A stretch of 12,433 nt of DNA from Spirochaetaceae bacterium (lineage in GTDB: Bacteria > Spirochaetota > Spirochaetia > Treponematales > Breznakiellaceae), in the NCBI GenBank assembly GCA_031275595.1, contig JAISOO010000094.1, positions 1-12,433 of the forward strand, given 5' to 3'. Positions 12,315 through 12,433 of this stretch are shown here, piece by piece. Every line of letters begins with the position of its first letter. Positions within the stretch are counted from its first letter, which is position 1. The position numbers were made by a program, and so were the translations under genes. Under the pieces are notes generated by a model. It ran no database searches and was not told the origin of the DNA. It saw nothing but the letters and a program-made list of their open reading frames with translations.

Positions 12315-12433
12315 GAGCCTTTCCCAAAACCCGGTTGCTTTCGGGAAAGGCTTTGGAAAAAACGGCCCAAAGCCCGTTTTTTCCTCTAAATCTAAGGTTG
12401 CTTTCCCAAAAGCTGAAGTTTTGGGAAAGCCTC
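12315..12433 (-). repeat. Family A repeat, full copy in reverse orientation
   Basis: This 119-bp element aligns end to end with the complement of 5495-5612. The left hairpin, the tail AACCTTAGATTTA, the middle hairpin and the right hairpin are all present. The middle stem reads AAAAACGG / CCGTTTTT here against AAAAGCGG / CCGCTTTT elsewhere, a compensating base-pair change. The window ends at the element's outer end, so its other flank and any target duplication cannot be checked. It lies upstream of uppP. Confidence 0.87.

Overview
The window looks like a piece of chromosome from an anaerobic, fermentative bacterium. It carries a pyruvate,phosphate dikinase, an aldo/keto reductase with two 4Fe-4S clusters, and remnants of an iron-dependent alcohol dehydrogenase. 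The GC-rich, G-run-rich style and the transposase fragments recall insect-gut Treponema (spirochaetes), but that assignment is from memory of such genomes and is tentative. No tRNA, rRNA or CRISPR was seen.

Layout. All intact genes are on the minus strand. From right to left: uppP (12239-11448, undecaprenyl-diphosphatase); a decay zone (about 11312-8681); ppdK (8508-5707) with its own intrinsic terminator; an aldo/keto reductase-ferredoxin (5363-4227); then a probable transport operon of an MFS permease (4183-2921), an NMT1/SsuA-type substrate-binding protein (2934-1978), an ABC permease (1628-822) and an ABC ATPase (825-79). MFS and binding-protein genes overlap by 14 bp, and permease and ATPase genes by ATGA, so translation is probably coupled. 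The MFS gene follows the reductase after only 43 bp and may share its transcript. The substrate of the ABC system cannot be read from sequence.

The decay zone holds, on the plus strand, a 5'-truncated iron alcohol dehydrogenase overlapping a TauE/SafE-type permease gene. The permease gene is broken by an internal deletion or frameshift, a TGA in place of an expected Trp codon, and two clean insertions of two different small repeats. It also holds an N-terminal transposase stub and a degenerate Tn5/IS50-like transposase, both on the minus strand.

The most interesting content is two families of small, non-coding, structured repeats. Family A (five copies or partial copies: 1-79, 5495-5612, 8681-8712, 10711-10756, 12315-12433) is about 118 bp in full form with three hairpins, and also occurs as a 46-bp single-hairpin form. 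Family B (1821-1980 and 10463-10608) is about 146-160 bp with two hairpin domains. In both families the stems differ between copies in a compensating way, so base-pairing seems to be conserved rather than sequence. The 46-bp A form sits in the tauE remnant between two copies of AGTA; removing it and one AGTA restores a continuous membrane helix. Family A and B ends also lie exactly at, or supply, the stop codons of two genes of the ABC system. These look like miniature mobile elements (MITE/REP-like) that move by transposition and act as terminators where they land.
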